Origin: Chloroflexota bacterium
GTDB lineage: Bacteria > Chloroflexota > Dehalococcoidia > Lucifugimonadales > UBA3495
DNA length: 64,000 bases
Direction: 5' to 3'
Assembly: GCA_028875055.1 (NCBI GenBank)
Contig: JAPPGG010000014.1
Location: 196,722-260,721 of the forward strand
How positions within the stretch are numbered: the first letter of the stretch is position 1; each line of letters begins with the position of its first letter. Under the pieces are notes generated by a model. The model was not told the origin of the DNA and searched no databases. It was given only the letters and a program-made list of their open reading frames with translations. This document shows, one piece after another, positions 37,148-48,272 of the stretch. The position numbers and the translations under genes were made by a program.

Positions 37148-38035
37148 CTAGGGCTTGAAGTTGACGCGCACCTTTGTACCCACGCCAGTGCCCAGGGATG
37201 CTGATGCGTTCCCGTCCGTCACTGCGATTTCCAGAAAGCCGTTACTGCCGAAGAGCGCAACCAGGGGCAGACCGTCCGGCTGTGCCAGGTCACAGGAAAC
37301 CGGGTCTTGGAAAGTCCTGCTAATGCCCCCTATCTCCCGATCTTTCACCTGAACCCTGGATGGCCGTCGACTCAGACGTTCTTGGGAGAGCGCGCTAACC
37401 TCTACGTTGGTGATCAGGTTTCCAAAACGATCGATGTAAATGACCTCTCCGTATAAAACGTGGTCCCGGAGCTCCGGCTCAGGCAAGGGCTCGTAAACCA
37501 GGTCCGGCAGCCGGGGGCCCATCTCCTCACACAGCACGCCCAACGACAGGTGGGCGGCAGCCGGCGAGAAAATGTCCCGACCGTGGAAGGTACTGCTGAC
37601 GACGGGCAGACGATACCTGGGGTTGGTCAGTTCGAAGGCCCGTATCTCTGCGGGCAATATCACCCTGCCAGAGCTGGCCAATTCAGGACGCTGGGCTGGC
37701 AGGTTGGCCCTGATAACCTCGCTCAACAGGCCGTTATCGGGTGCGACGAACTTCGCACGGGGAGTCTCCAGCACAATCGGCCTGCGGTCGGTCCCAACGC
37801 CGGGGTCCACTACCGCAACATGGATGGCTCCAATAGGAAAGTAGGAGTGATTGGCGCCCAGGACGAAGGCGCCCTGCCTGACGTTTTGAGGCGCGATCTC
37901 GTGGGTAAGGTCCACTATGGAAGCATGGGGATTGATACCGAAAATGACGCCCTTCATTACTCCAACGAAGGCGTCCGAGGTACCGAAGTCGGTGGTCAGT
38001 ACTATGGGGGAAGTTACCAGAGAATGGCCGGTCAT
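37148..38035 (-). CDS. SAM hydroxide adenosyltransferase (DUF62 family)
   Basis: IVLTTDFGTSDAFVGVMKGVIFGINPHASIVDLTHEIAPQNVRQGAF; HVAVVDPGVGTDRRPI; FVAPDNGLLS. Confidence 0.92.
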   Translation of the reverse strand: MTGHSLVTSPIVLTTDFGTSDAFVGVMKGVIFGINPHASIVDLTHEIAPQNVRQGAFVLGANHSYFPIGAIHVAVVDPGVGTDRRPIVLETPRAKFVAPDNGLLSEVIRANLPAQRPELASSGRVILPAEIRAFELTNPRYRLPVVSSTFHGRDIFSPAAAHLSLGVLCEEMGPRLPDLVYEPLPEPELRDHVLYGEVIYIDRFGNLITNVEVSALSQERLSRRPSRVQVKDREIGGISRTFQDPVSCDLAQPDGLPLVALFGSNGFLEIAVTDGNASASLGTGVGTKVRVNFKP

Positions 38036-38083
38036 TGGCCTCTTTCCAGAGCCCTGGCGCAAGACATCGGCCGCAACCGGAAG

Positions 38084-38302
38084 CTAACCGGAAAAGAGTC
38101 CAACACTGATAATGGAGACGATGATGAACAGGACCGACAGCGCAATTGTGAACTGAAACAGTGTCTTTTCCAGTCCGCGCCGCGTTCGGACCGTGGACTG
38201 GGCGCTGCCGAAAAGGCCGCTGCCACTTTCCTTGACCTGGCTAAGGATTACCAGGACCAGGACAATGGATACCAGGACCTGTGCTATGTTGAGGTAAACC
38301 AA
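38084..38302 (-). CDS. secG: Preprotein translocase subunit SecG
   Basis: 72 aa, two TM segments, LVILSQVKESGSGLFGSAQSTVRTRRGLEKTLFQFTI. Confidence 0.85.
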   Translation of the reverse strand: MVYLNIAQVLVSIVLVLVILSQVKESGSGLFGSAQSTVRTRRGLEKTLFQFTIALSVLFIIVSIISVGLFSG

Positions 38303-38410
38303 CTCTTTCCCCTGTTTCCCGAGTCCCAGGTCTCCTGGCGAGACACTGGACTCGAAAGCTGTTTATTTGCTTGATACGCGGATTTCGGGATCAACGCAGT
38401 GGCGCTTGGC

Positions 38411-39889
38411 CTACCCGTCCCGCTCAGTTTCCAGGGCCGCCTGAACCAGTTCCTGGACCAGGTCCGGCTTGGCCTGCCCCCTGGTAATCTTCATAACCTG
38501 GCCAACCAGGAACTTGGCGGCAGTTTCCTTTCCCCCAATGAAATCGGCGACTGCCTTAGGATTGTCCGCCAGCGCCTGGGTCACGGCAGAATCTACAATG
38601 GAACTGTCGTTAATCTGACTCAGGCCCTTGTCCTTAACGATTTTACCCGGTTGCTCACCCGATACAAAGGCCTCTTCCAGCACTGTCTTGGCCATCGTGT
38701 TGCTGAGAGTTCCGCTATCAATCAGGCTCTGCAATTCTGCCAGGTGCGCCGGCCTGACCTTCACCTCGCCAATGGAGAGGTTTTCCAGGTTCATCAATCG
38801 GCTAAGGTCTCCCAAAATCCAGTTGCTGATATTCTTGGAATAAGCAGCCAAGTCATCGCAACTGGCCCGGCCCAGGGAAACGGAGTCCTCAAAGTACTCG
38901 GCAACGGCGCGGGAACCGGTAAGCAGGTCCGCATCATAGAGCGGCAGCCCGTATTGCTCGACAAAGCGTCCCCGGCGCTGGCCAGCCAGCTCAGGAAGGC
39001 TGGAGCGGATCTCATCAACCCAGTCCTTTTCGATCCGCAGTGGTGGCAGGTCCGGTTCCGGGAAATACCGGTAATCGTGGGCGTGCTCCTTGCTGCGCTG
39101 GGACACGGTTACGCCGCGTTCCTCTATCCAGCCCCGAGTCTCCTGGGTGATTCTTCCGCCATCTTCAAGAATCCGCTTCTGCCGGTCCACCTCGTGATTG
39201 AGGGCCAGATAAACGGAACGGAAGCTGTTCATGTTCTTGATTTCGGTACGGGTGCCGAATTCCTGGCTTCCCTCGAGCCGGATGCTTACGTTGGCGTCGC
39301 ACCGGAAGTTGCCGTCCTGCATATTGCCGGCGGAAACGCCCAGGTACTGCATTATGGAATGCAGGGTTACCAGGTACGCCCGGGCCTCTTCCGGAGACCG
39401 CATGTCCGGCGCGCTTACGACTTCCATCAACGGTGAGCCCGCCCGATTTACGTCCACCAGGCTGTAGGGCCCACCGGGCTCGCCGGGGAAATGCATCAGC
39501 TTGGCCGCGTCCTCCTCCAGGTGTACCCGCATTACCCCTACGGACCTGGACTCGCCGTCCACTTCGATTTCCAGTAAGCCATCTTCCGCCAGGGGCAGGT
39601 CATACTGGGAAATCTGGTAGCCCTTCATCAAGTCCGGATACGGGTAATTCTTGCGGTCAAACTTGGAATACTCCGGAATCCGGCATCCCAAAGCCAGCCC
39701 GGTCATTATGGTGTATTCCACGGCCTTCCTGTTTATGACCGGCAGCGAACCCGGCAGGCCCAGGCACACGGGGCACACCCGGCTGTTGGGCGGAGCATAC
39801 TGGTAGTCGGCGGGACACCCGCAGAACATCTTGCTGCGGGTCTGCAGCTGGACGTGGACTTCAAGCCCAATGACGGTTTCGTAGCTCAT
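38411..39889 (-). CDS. gatB: Asp-tRNA(Asn)/Glu-tRNA(Gln) amidotransferase subunit B
   Basis: [55 protein letters not shown]-terminal YqeY/GatB domain. Confidence 0.96.
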   Translation of the reverse strand: MSYETVIGLEVHVQLQTRSKMFCGCPADYQYAPPNSRVCPVCLGLPGSLPVINRKAVEYTIMTGLALGCRIPEYSKFDRKNYPYPDLMKGYQISQYDLPLAEDGLLEIEVDGESRSVGVMRVHLEEDAAKLMHFPGEPGGPYSLVDVNRAGSPLMEVVSAPDMRSPEEARAYLVTLHSIMQYLGVSAGNMQDGNFRCDANVSIRLEGSQEFGTRTEIKNMNSFRSVYLALNHEVDRQKRILEDGGRITQETRGWIEERGVTVSQRSKEHAHDYRYFPEPDLPPLRIEKDWVDEIRSSLPELAGQRRGRFVEQYGLPLYDADLLTGSRAVAEYFEDSVSLGRASCDDLAAYSKNISNWILGDLSRLMNLENLSIGEVKVRPAHLAELQSLIDSGTLSNTMAKTVLEEAFVSGEQPGKIVKDKGLSQINDSSIVDSAVTQALADNPKAVADFIGGKETAAKFLVGQVMKITRGQAKPDLVQELVQAALETERDG

Positions 39890-40012
39890 GCGAAAGTGGC
39901 GCCAGGCAAATCTCGTAAGGGGTCCTGGTGGCAAGCCGGAAGTATTATATCAGGCTTTGCGCATCAGGCAGTTACACGTCCTGGATGGCGGAAGCAAGAT
40001 TTCGCAACCTGG

Positions 40013-41158
40013 CTAGGTAACAAAAATGGTGTAATTGGTCAGGGCTACTCTTTCCTCGCCCTGCCTGCCCCAAACTTGCAGCGTGTAAACTCCGGGCCCC
40101 ACCTCTGGTAGGACATGCGACAAGTCGGCCGACAGGTAGAAGGATTCGCCGGACTGCTCCCAGCGGATTGCCGTAGCCCAGGGAATTGCGGCCGAGCGCT
40201 CAACCTCCACAGGAAGGGGAGGCGATGAACTTCTGGGCAGCCGGAAGTCCAGCGTATAGGGGTCGATGCCGGCTGCCCAGTTGTACGTGGCCGCTCTCTC
40301 CGGGTAGTACCGGCCCTCGGGAAGTGGAGGCCTGAGGAGGGCAACCGGCCTCTGGCCATAGTCGTAGTGGTAAGTGGCATCCAGCTGGCCCAAACTGAGG
40401 GGACGGGGATAGGGATGATGCCAAACGGCCAGCCCTTCCAGGACCAGACCTGGATTGAGCGCACCTTCGATTGTCAGCCGGCCATTGCTGAAGACAGGTA
40501 CCGCGCTAAACCGCAACAGTGCGCTTTCGAACTGCTGCACTATCCAGCACTGGGAATGGCTGCAGCTAACGCCGATGGTCACCTTCCCGTGCCACCGGTC
40601 CAGGATGTTGGCTCGGCTTATGCGAGATTCCATCAGTCCTTTATGTACCGACTCCGCCAGGTCCCGCCAATTCAACGGCCTATTGCCCTCGGTGTAATCG
40701 GACAGGTCAATCGGGCCCGCGATATTCTGGCGGACCCGGTTCGTTCCGCCGCTCATGGAATAGCGCATATGCGGAGTGAAGCCATTTACGTCCCAGTGAG
40801 ACCGATAGCCGTAAGTCATCATGCTGCTGGCATGTAGCTGGACTGAGGGGTCGGATCCGGAAGAGAGCGGCGGAACCCTGGCAAGCACCCGTTCCACATT
40901 GACCAGGTAGAACAGCTCGGTCTTTAGCGCCTCCGGTCCGTGACCGGGCAGTTCACCAGCCGCTGGATTTGCACCGGGGACGTCTTGCCCCCCACCGGCG
41001 GCAGACTCGTTTGCCGCCTTCGGCAGGGCGTCCTCGACAGCCCTGCTCAATGAGACCGAACCATGCTTTTCGTAGTCACGCCAAGCCGTGACCGCCACTA
41101 TCTGAATAACAACGGTCAGGCACAGGACAGCGAGCAGGAATACCAGCACGCGATACAT
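40013..41158 (-). CDS. CAP/SCP-domain secreted/anchored protein
   Basis: N-terminal MYRVLVFLLAVLCLTVVIQIV; LVNVERVLARVPPL...HASSMMTYGYRSHWDVNGFTPHMRYSMSGG; VTIGVSCSHSQCWIVQQF. Confidence 0.7.
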   Translation of the reverse strand: MYRVLVFLLAVLCLTVVIQIVAVTAWRDYEKHGSVSLSRAVEDALPKAANESAAGGGQDVPGANPAAGELPGHGPEALKTELFYLVNVERVLARVPPLSSGSDPSVQLHASSMMTYGYRSHWDVNGFTPHMRYSMSGGTNRVRQNIAGPIDLSDYTEGNRPLNWRDLAESVHKGLMESRISRANILDRWHGKVTIGVSCSHSQCWIVQQFESALLRFSAVPVFSNGRLTIEGALNPGLVLEGLAVWHHPYPRPLSLGQLDATYHYDYGQRPVALLRPPLPEGRYYPERAATYNWAAGIDPYTLDFRLPRSSSPPLPVEVERSAAIPWATAIRWEQSGESFYLSADLSHVLPEVGPGVYTLQVWGRQGEERVALTNYTIFVT

Positions 41159-41196
41159 TCTGGCGGCAACACCCCCGGGAAACCCTCTGAAAGAAA

Positions 41197-41226
41197 GGAC
41201 GCCAATATCATTGAATACTGGCGTCC
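41197..41226 (-). terminator. Terminator downstream of acs
   Basis: GGACGCCA-loop-TGGCGTCC; minus strand continues TTTCTTTC. Confidence 0.6.
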
Positions 41227-41284
41227 CTGGCAAAGCCTATCAGAAAACTGGAGCCGCTAAAACTGTCTCGCTATGCGGGGTAAA

Positions 41285-43237
41285 TTACTCCTCGTCGCCG
41301 TACTGGGCCTTGAGGGACTCGACGACCGCCGGGTCTGCGAGGGTCGTAGTGTCGCCCAGGGCCCTCCCTTCCGCCACATCCCGGAGGAGCCGGCGCATAA
41401 TCTTGCCACTGCGGGTCTTGGGCAACTCGGCGGCAAAATAGATATCGTCGGGCCGCGCCATGGGTCCGATCTTGGTAGCGACGTGGGCCTTGAGTTCGGT
41501 TATGAGGCCATCAGAGGTTGGCACCTGGTCCTTGATGGTGACGAAAGCCACGATGGCCTGACCCTTGATTTCGTGGGCACGCCCGATGCAGGCGGCCTCG
41601 GCAACCTTGGAGTTGTCCACCAGCGCGCTCTCTACTTCCATGGTGCTGATGCGGTGGGCCGAAACGTTGATTACGTCGTCCACCCGGCCCAGCAGCCAGT
41701 AGTACCCTTCTTCATCCAGCTTGGCGCCGTCGGAAGTGAAATAGGTGTCGGGATAGCGGGACCAGTACTGTTGCACAAAGCGTTCCGGGTCGCCGTAGAT
41801 GCCCCTGAGCATGGATGGCCACGGGCGTTTGATCGTCAGGTACCCGCCACCGCCGGGTCCCACGGGATTACCGGATTCATCCAGAATCTCGGCCTCGATA
41901 CCCGGGAAGGGCTGGGTGGCGGAACCGGGCTTGAGAGTGGTGATGCCCGGCAAGGGCGCGATCAAAATGGAGCCTGTTTCAGTCTGCCACCAGGTGTCCA
42001 CCACCGGGCACCGGCCTCCGCCTATGTGCTGCCAGTACCACACCCATGCCTCCGGGTTAATGGGCTCTCCCACTGAACCCAGGAGCCTCAGGGTGGACAT
42101 ATCGTGGCGGTTGGGGTACTCCTCGCCCCAGCGCATGAAAGTGCGGATGGCCGTGGGCGCGGTGTAGCAGATGGTGCATCCATACTTTTCCACTATCGCC
42201 CAGAAGCGGTCCCGGTCCGGGTAATCGGGGGATCCCTCGTACATCACCGAGGTGGCCCCGTTGGCCAGCGGGCCATAGACGATGTAGCTGTGACCGGTAA
42301 CCCAGCCGATGTCGGCGGTACACCAGTAAACGTCGTCCTCCTTCAGGTCGAATATCCACTTGGAGGTGGCGTAAGTGCCGGTCATGTAGCCACCGGTAGT
42401 ATGGACGATTCCCTTGGGTTTGCCGGTGGTGCCGCTGGTGTAGAGCATGTACAGCATGTCCTCGCTGTCCATGGGCTCAGGTTCGCACGTCGGGGGCTGG
42501 TCTTCCACCAGGTCATGCCACCAGACGTCCCTGCCGGCCACCATCTTGTCGTCGGCGCTGCCGGTGCGGCGGACCACTACAACTTTTTCGACCGGGGTCT
42601 CGCCTTCGAGAGACTCGTCGGCGTTCTGCTTGAGGGGCACAATGCCGCCCCTGCGATAGCCACCGTCGGCGGTGATCATCACCTTGGACTGGGAATCGTC
42701 AATCCGGTCACGAATAGAGTCGGCGCTGAAACCACCGAAGATGACGCTGTGGGCCGCACCGATGCGGGCGCAGGCCAGCATCGAAATGGGAAGCTCCGGA
42801 ACCATGGGAAGGTAAATGGTGACACGGTCGCCCTTCTGGACGCCAAGGCTCTTGAGTCCATTGGCGAAGCGGCACACTTCCCGCTGCAGGTCCCAGTAGG
42901 TGTACACCTTCCAGTCGCCCGGCTCACCCTCCCAGATAATGGCCGCCTTGTTGCGCCGCCCATTCTTCACATGCCGGTCAACGCAGTTGTACGAGGCGTT
43001 GAGTTTGCCGCCCACGAACCACTTGGCATACGGGGGCTGCCAGTCCAGGACCTGGTCCCAGGGCTGGAACCAGTCCAGCTCGCTGGCGAACCGGGCCCAG
43101 AAAGCCTCCGGGTCCTTGCGAGCTTCCTCGTAAACATTGGGATCCTTGATATTAGCGTTTCTCATGAACTCTTCAGGAGGCGGAAAGGTACGATCTTCCT
43201 GCAACAGCGCTTCGATACCGCCTGTATTCTCAACCAT
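41285..43237 (-). CDS. acs: Acetyl-CoA synthetase
   Basis: [78 protein letters not shown]. Confidence 0.96.
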   Translation of the reverse strand: MVENTGGIEALLQEDRTFPPPEEFMRNANIKDPNVYEEARKDPEAFWARFASELDWFQPWDQVLDWQPPYAKWFVGGKLNASYNCVDRHVKNGRRNKAAIIWEGEPGDWKVYTYWDLQREVCRFANGLKSLGVQKGDRVTIYLPMVPELPISMLACARIGAAHSVIFGGFSADSIRDRIDDSQSKVMITADGGYRRGGIVPLKQNADESLEGETPVEKVVVVRRTGSADDKMVAGRDVWWHDLVEDQPPTCEPEPMDSEDMLYMLYTSGTTGKPKGIVHTTGGYMTGTYATSKWIFDLKEDDVYWCTADIGWVTGHSYIVYGPLANGATSVMYEGSPDYPDRDRFWAIVEKYGCTICYTAPTAIRTFMRWGEEYPNRHDMSTLRLLGSVGEPINPEAWVWYWQHIGGGRCPVVDTWWQTETGSILIAPLPGITTLKPGSATQPFPGIEAEILDESGNPVGPGGGGYLTIKRPWPSMLRGIYGDPERFVQQYWSRYPDTYFTSDGAKLDEEGYYWLLGRVDDVINVSAHRISTMEVESALVDNSKVAEAACIGRAHEIKGQAIVAFVTIKDQVPTSDGLITELKAHVATKIGPMARPDDIYFAAELPKTRSGKIMRRLLRDVAEGRALGDTTTLADPAVVESLKAQYGDEE

Positions 43238-43795
43238 CGCTCTACCCCTTAAGCACAATGGAATTGGGCGTTAAATCAACCTGGAGAGGGGAGCGCTCCC
43301 CGTCTTCCAAAGGAGGTGTTGCCATTTTAGGCAAAGGAAAGACTCTATGCAAACGAAACTGCCGGGAAACGTCCTCTAACTGCCGGGACGGGGTGACTGA
43401 GAGAAAAAGTTTTTTGCGGCAACAGGTCTCATTTGGCCTCATACCTATCCGGGGCCTCCACGCTTCCGTTAGCCCGGCGGTCGCCGAAGTGTATGCAGGA
43501 ATCTCCAGCGCCCCGGTTTTGGATCAGAAATGAGACCAGGTGAAGAGCTTGATGCCTTTCCCTGAGTTATGGTGATTCAAACTTTGGTGATTGCCTCCCA
43601 GGAACTATGTTAGCCAAGTGTTTCGCAAGGTGTCGACAAGGGGATGTCGGCAACCTTACACGGGCAAGGGTGTTGCTCCCGAACCTGGGCAATAGACCAG
43701 ACACCTCTTCCCTGCTTTTGAAAGCAGGGCATCTCGCCAGCGCCATGGGAGGGCGAGCCCGGGGTCAGGATTAATCGGTGGAACGAAACGAAACG

Positions 43796-44479
43796 CTAAA
43801 TCGCGCCAACTTCGATCAGCTTTTCAAACAGCCTTTGCGTTTGTACCACGTCGCCGTGGGCACGGTGGGCACGCACTCGGGAGGTTGATATACCCAGGTC
43901 CTGGCAGGCCGCCTGTAAGCTGTAACGCAGGCCGGCCGGAGTCCGCATATCCAGGATGCGCTGGACGTATTCGGTATGACTTTCGCCCCCGGTGGGGTAT
44001 TGGCCCATTTTGTAACCCTTGAAAAGGGCCATGGTATCGATGAACCGCCGGGCGGGCAGGTGGTCAACCTCGTCTATCACCCGCCTGGGATATCTTCCCT
44101 CCTCGACAGACCTCCGGTGGACCCTCGCCGCCTCCAGCAGGAACGCCCGGTCGAATCGGACAATGTTGTGCCCTACCAGGGGCAGGTCGGCAGTACGGTC
44201 CACAAACCAGTGCAGGGCTTCGTCAATACCCATTCCCCTGGAGGCCAGGTCCCGGTCCGTAATCCCGGTGAGGCGGACTATAACGTCCGGCAGCTGGCGG
44301 TCAATTTTCACCAGGACGGAATCGGTTTCAGGATTCTGGCCCGGTCTCGCCACGGTGACACCGATTTCTATGATCAGATCATCCCAGCAGTCCAGTCCCG
44401 AGGTCTCCAGGTCAACCACCGCATACCCGTTCCGGAGGTCCATATATTTCTCCATTTCCCTGCTGACAAGGTTGTTCAA
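43796..44479 (-). CDS. DnaQ-like 3'-5' exonuclease (DEDD)
   Basis: YAVVDLETSGLDCWDDLIIEIGV; VGHNIVRFDRAFL; RAHRAHGDVVQTQRLFEKL. Confidence 0.88.
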   Translation of the reverse strand: MNNLVSREMEKYMDLRNGYAVVDLETSGLDCWDDLIIEIGVTVARPGQNPETDSVLVKIDRQLPDVIVRLTGITDRDLASRGMGIDEALHWFVDRTADLPLVGHNIVRFDRAFLLEAARVHRRSVEEGRYPRRVIDEVDHLPARRFIDTMALFKGYKMGQYPTGGESHTEYVQRILDMRTPAGLRYSLQAACQDLGISTSRVRAHRAHGDVVQTQRLFEKLIEVGAI

Positions 44480-44613
44480 GTCCGATTTCAGTGTACTACA
44501 TCAGATTCGGAGACTTTCCCATTCGTCCCTTCACGCCTTTATAATGGGTGGGCGAACAATGCCAGCCTTCACCTGGGTCGTATTGAATCTGCGTACCCAT
44601 CCGGAGAGGAAGA

Positions 44614-45318
44614 ATGAACACTCAAGCCAGCGGGAACCTGGAAGGGAAGCGCGTGGGGCTCATCGTGCCCTCCACCAACACAGTTATGGAGCCCGACCTG
44701 TATCGTCACTTGCCCCCGGGCGCCACGGTACACACTTCGCGGATGCTGCTGGAAGGCAGCGTGACCATTGAAGCGGAAGAGTTGATGCTGGACGTTTACC
44801 TGCCCGAGTGCGCCAGGCAGATCGGGACCCTGATGCCCGACGTGGTGGTCTTCGGCTGCACCTCGGCGGGCGCCCTGCGTGGGCCCGAGTATGAACAGGA
44901 ACTGGCCGGGGAGATATCGAAAACTACCGGCGCTCCCACCATTACCATCATGGGCGCCGTGGTGGACGAGCTTACCCGGCTGGACGTCAAGAGCGTGGCC
45001 GTCCTGACTCCCTATTCCGAAGAGATAAACGACACCATCAAGGATTCGCTGGAAGCCTCGGGTTTCACAGTACCCCACATCAACGGAATGGACGTTAAGG
45101 GAGCCTTCAACATTGCCGCCGTATCACCCGGTGAAATTGTGGACTACGTCCGCCAGGAACTGGAAGGGGTAAATTCGGATTGCCTGTTCGTATCCTGCGC
45201 CAACCTCAAGTCGGTGGACATCCTGGAAGACTTGCGGCAGGTGGCCGGCCGGCCGGTAGTAACCAGCAACCAGGCGGTGCTGGAAAGCGTCAAGCGTACT
45301 ATAAGGGTGGACGACTGA
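44614..45318 (+). CDS. Maleate isomerase / Asp-Glu racemase superfamily protein
   Basis: VGLIVPSTNTVMEPDLYRHLPPGATVHTSRM; VVVFGCTSAGAL; LFVSCANLKSVDILEDL. Confidence 0.85.
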   Translation: MNTQASGNLEGKRVGLIVPSTNTVMEPDLYRHLPPGATVHTSRMLLEGSVTIEAEELMLDVYLPECARQIGTLMPDVVVFGCTSAGALRGPEYEQELAGEISKTTGAPTITIMGAVVDELTRLDVKSVAVLTPYSEEINDTIKDSLEASGFTVPHINGMDVKGAFNIAAVSPGEIVDYVRQELEGVNSDCLFVSCANLKSVDILEDLRQVAGRPVVTSNQAVLESVKRTIRVDD

Positions 45319-45499
45319 ACCTGTTCCACCACGGCCCTTGCCGGCGGCGAGCCGGACCGGCCAGGCAGTGTTTCCCGCATCCACGACAGTCTGCGGGCGT
45401 ACTGAAGCGGCCAGTTGTGCCGGGGTGTAACTTCGTTGACGCCCTCTGACGGCCAAAACTATAATCGGTGGAAAACTATAGGGAAGGTTTAGACAGATC

Positions 45500-45796
45500 A
45501 TGGTGAAAACGGGCCAAAGATATGTAAGCCCCGGCGGCGCGGAAATGGTGGTAACCAAGGGCGGCGACGGGGATTTTTCCGACGGGGAGACGCCCCTGCA
45601 GCTGAAGGGTTCCGAAGCTTCTTTTGAGGGAGTCGAAGTGTCCTCCGGGGCCATCGATATGGCTCTGGGCAAACGCTTCACTTCCGCCGATGGTTCCGTA
45701 TCTGTCCTGGTAACCAAGGCGGGCCGCTGCGATCTCCGGTACGGCGGAGAACCGATGGAGTTGCAGCAACCGAAGGAACTCCCGTCTTCAGACTAG
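45500..45796 (+). CDS. Small protein of unknown function with internal duplication
   Basis: 98 aa; GQRYVSPGGAEMVVTKGGDGDFSDGETPLQLK resembles GKRFTSADGSVSVLVTKAGRCDLRYGGEPMELQ; followed by a strong terminator. Confidence 0.65.
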   Translation: MVKTGQRYVSPGGAEMVVTKGGDGDFSDGETPLQLKGSEASFEGVEVSSGAIDMALGKRFTSADGSVSVLVTKAGRCDLRYGGEPMELQQPKELPSSD

Positions 45797-45825
45797 ACCA
45801 ACTCGGGCCTGGCATTCCGAATTGG

Positions 45826-45867
45826 ACCCCTTCCGCCGATCCGGGCGGAAGGGGTTGCGTTCTTTTT
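45826..45867 (+). terminator. Rho-independent terminator
   Basis: ACCCCTTCCGCC-loop-GGCGGAAGGGGT then TGCGTTCTTTTT. Confidence 0.8.
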
Positions 45868-45923
45868 CCCGAACCCAATCCACTTACCGGACATGGATCG
45901 TATTCTCTCGTGAAGTCCTGCCA

Positions 45924-46985
45924 GTGAGGAAGGGATTGAAGTTCCCCTGGGCCAACATAGTTATTCTCTTGCTCGGGGCCGCGGAACTGGTCACGGGCTA
46001 TCTGTCCCTTACCCAAGGCACGCCCGAATGGGCCGCAGCCCTGCATGTCCACCGCATTCTTGGCTTCGGCATCGTGGCGCTCCTGTTCTGGAAGGCGCGC
46101 AACATTCTGGCCCGGCTGCTTGTGTGGCGCCTCTGGAAACGCCATTGGCTTGCTTATTCACTGTCACTGTTCCTGCTGGCTGCGCTGCTCGCCGCGCTGG
46201 GCCTGGGCATCGCCTGGAGCCACCTGGGTTATTTCTCCTTCGCCGGAATCAGCGGCGTAAGCTGGCACATTTACCTCTCCCTGGCCCTTGCCCCTGTCCT
46301 GGTATGGCACGTCCTGCGCCACCGGTATAACCTCCAGACCCGCTACTGGGCCGAACGGAGAAACGCGCTGCGCCTGGGAGGCCTGGCCCTGGCCGGACTG
46401 GCGCTGTGGCAGGCCGGTGAACTGGCCAATCGGCTGGCCTCCCTGCCCGGGGCGGACAGACGGTTTACCGGCTCTTACCTGAAGGGCCAACTGGCCGGCA
46501 ACGGATTCCCAGCCACATCTTGGCTGAACGACTCTCCCGAACCGGTGGAAATTTCCGGATGGCAACTCAAGGTGACCGGCCTGGTGGGACGGCCCCTGGA
46601 AATTTCCCATTCCGACCTCGCCGGCTGGACGGAGTCGTACCGGACGATACGCGCCACCCTGGACTGCACTGGAGGCTGGCACACAACCCAGGACTGGACC
46701 GGGCTGCCGCTGTCGGCGGTGCTGGAACTGGCAGAAATACGTCCCCAGGCCGCCAGTATCACGGTGCGTTCGGTTACCGGCTACTTCCGGCGGTTTTCGC
46801 TGGAGGAGGCCGAGGGTTACCTGCTGGCCACGGCCGTAGGAAATGAACGCCTGTCGCACTGGCACGGCTTTCCCTTGCGGCTGGTGGCGACGGGGAAAAG
46901 GGGGTTTGAGTGGGTAAAGTGGGTGGACAACATTGAGGTCAACGACACCAGCAAGTGGTGGCAGCCGCCCCTTCCAGTAACGTAA
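45924..46985 (+). CDS. Membrane cytochrome-b-like domain fused to sulfite-oxidase/MsrP-like molybdopterin domain
   Basis: N-terminal TM helices with His residues; C-terminal LDCTGGWHTTQDWTGLPLSAVLELAEI and RLSHWHGFPLRLVATGKRGFEWVKWVDNIEV; GTG start after terminator. Confidence 0.8.
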   Translation: MRKGLKFPWANIVILLLGAAELVTGYLSLTQGTPEWAAALHVHRILGFGIVALLFWKARNILARLLVWRLWKRHWLAYSLSLFLLAALLAALGLGIAWSHLGYFSFAGISGVSWHIYLSLALAPVLVWHVLRHRYNLQTRYWAERRNALRLGGLALAGLALWQAGELANRLASLPGADRRFTGSYLKGQLAGNGFPATSWLNDSPEPVEISGWQLKVTGLVGRPLEISHSDLAGWTESYRTIRATLDCTGGWHTTQDWTGLPLSAVLELAEIRPQAASITVRSVTGYFRRFSLEEAEGYLLATAVGNERLSHWHGFPLRLVATGKRGFEWVKWVDNIEVNDTSKWWQPPLPVT

Positions 46986-47003
46986 CGGCACCTCGCCGGC
47001 AAA

Positions 47004-47035
47004 GAGACGGGGCAGACCGTTGTCCGCCCCGTCTG
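47004..47035. terminator. Shared hairpin between convergent genes
   Basis: AGACGGGGC...GCCCCGTCT between stops at 46985 (+) and 47062 (-). Confidence 0.55.
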
Positions 47036-47061
47036 TCTTGCTGCCCGGAAGTTTCGGCTCT

Positions 47062-48168
47062 CTAAGGCACCAGCATCGCCCGGGTAATTTCCGTCTGGCG
47101 CTGGTCCCACTCTGCGCGGGTGAAGGCTTCATTTACTTCCGCCAGGGGGAACTTATGGGAGACCACCCTGTGGAAGGGCAGTTTATCCTGGTTTCGCACC
47201 AGGAAAGCCAGCAGGGTGGGCAGCAGATCGGGCCGGTACATCCGTGAGCCGAGAATGTTTTTGCCCGACAGGAGCTTCGAAGGGTCAATGGAAACTTCCT
47301 TGCCGCGGACAATGTCTCCGATTTCGACGAAGCTGCCGCCATTGCTGAGCATGTCTATGCCTTCCGACAGCAGGTCGGCTCTGCCCACCAACTCCATTAC
47401 AACGTCGGCGCCGCGACCGTTGGTCAACTCCCACACCCGGCGGATGCGGGTCTCCGGAGTATTGAATTCTTCAATATTGATGGTGTAGTCGGCGCCAAAT
47501 TCCTCAGCCAGTTCCAGGCGGTTTTCCAGTCGGTCCAGTACAATTACCCGGTCGGCGCCCATATCCTTGGCCATGGCCGTGGCATTGAGGCCGAGGCCGC
47601 CGGCCCCCTGAATTACAACGTACTGACCTTCGCGGGCGCCGGCCCGCATCAGGCCGGTGGTCACGGTGCCCATTGCACAGTTGACCGGGCCGAGGAGGTC
47701 GTCGGGAAGCTCGTCGGGCACCCGGAAGAAGGGATGCCGGGGAGGAAGGTAAAGGAAGTCGGCGTAAGTACCCGTGAAATAAGGGTACACCCCGGCGGTG
47801 GGGTAGGCCCGGTTGGCGCACCAGTTAGTGTCGCCCCGGAGGCACAGGTGGCAGCGGTGACAGGGGAAAATGGCCGAATAGACCACCCGGTCGCCCTCAT
47901 CGACGGGTGTACCCAGGGTATCCGTGGCCACGCCCTCGCCCAGAACTTCGACGACACCGGTACCCTCGTGGCCCATCACCCGGCCTGTGGGGGGGATGGG
48001 CATATGCTCCTGGGTCTGGTCGCCCCGCCAGGTATGCAGGTCAGAACCGCAAATGCCTGCCTGGGTCATGCGCAGCAGTACCGCGCCGGGTTCGGGTTCC
48101 GGGACATCGTACTCTTCGATTTCAAAGGGTTTCCCATATTCCTTGACAACTACGATTCTGCCTTTCAT
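47062..48168 (-). CDS. Zinc-dependent alcohol dehydrogenase (MDR)
   Basis: AGICGSDLHTWRG, GHEGTGVVEVLGEG, CHRCHLCLRGDTNWC, GAGGLGLNATAMAKDMGADRVIVLD. Confidence 0.92.
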   Translation of the reverse strand: MKGRIVVVKEYGKPFEIEEYDVPEPEPGAVLLRMTQAGICGSDLHTWRGDQTQEHMPIPPTGRVMGHEGTGVVEVLGEGVATDTLGTPVDEGDRVVYSAIFPCHRCHLCLRGDTNWCANRAYPTAGVYPYFTGTYADFLYLPPRHPFFRVPDELPDDLLGPVNCAMGTVTTGLMRAGAREGQYVVIQGAGGLGLNATAMAKDMGADRVIVLDRLENRLELAEEFGADYTINIEEFNTPETRIRRVWELTNGRGADVVMELVGRADLLSEGIDMLSNGGSFVEIGDIVRGKEVSIDPSKLLSGKNILGSRMYRPDLLPTLLAFLVRNQDKLPFHRVVSHKFPLAEVNEAFTRAEWDQRQTEITRAMLVP

Positions 48169-48272
48169 GAAGCGCCTCGCATTTTATGGAAATGGGGTGA
48201 ACCAACCGGAATGCCGGGGTATGCGTCAGCTCGTCTTCAGAAATCCGCCCGGCCACCGGTGGAACTGCACAT

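Noticed and set aside
43710-43729. Perfect inverted repeat CCCTGCTTT-TG-AAAGCAGGG
   Set aside because: Intergenic between the exonuclease and acs; 2-nt loop and no T-tract on either strand, so not called as a terminator; no further support for function
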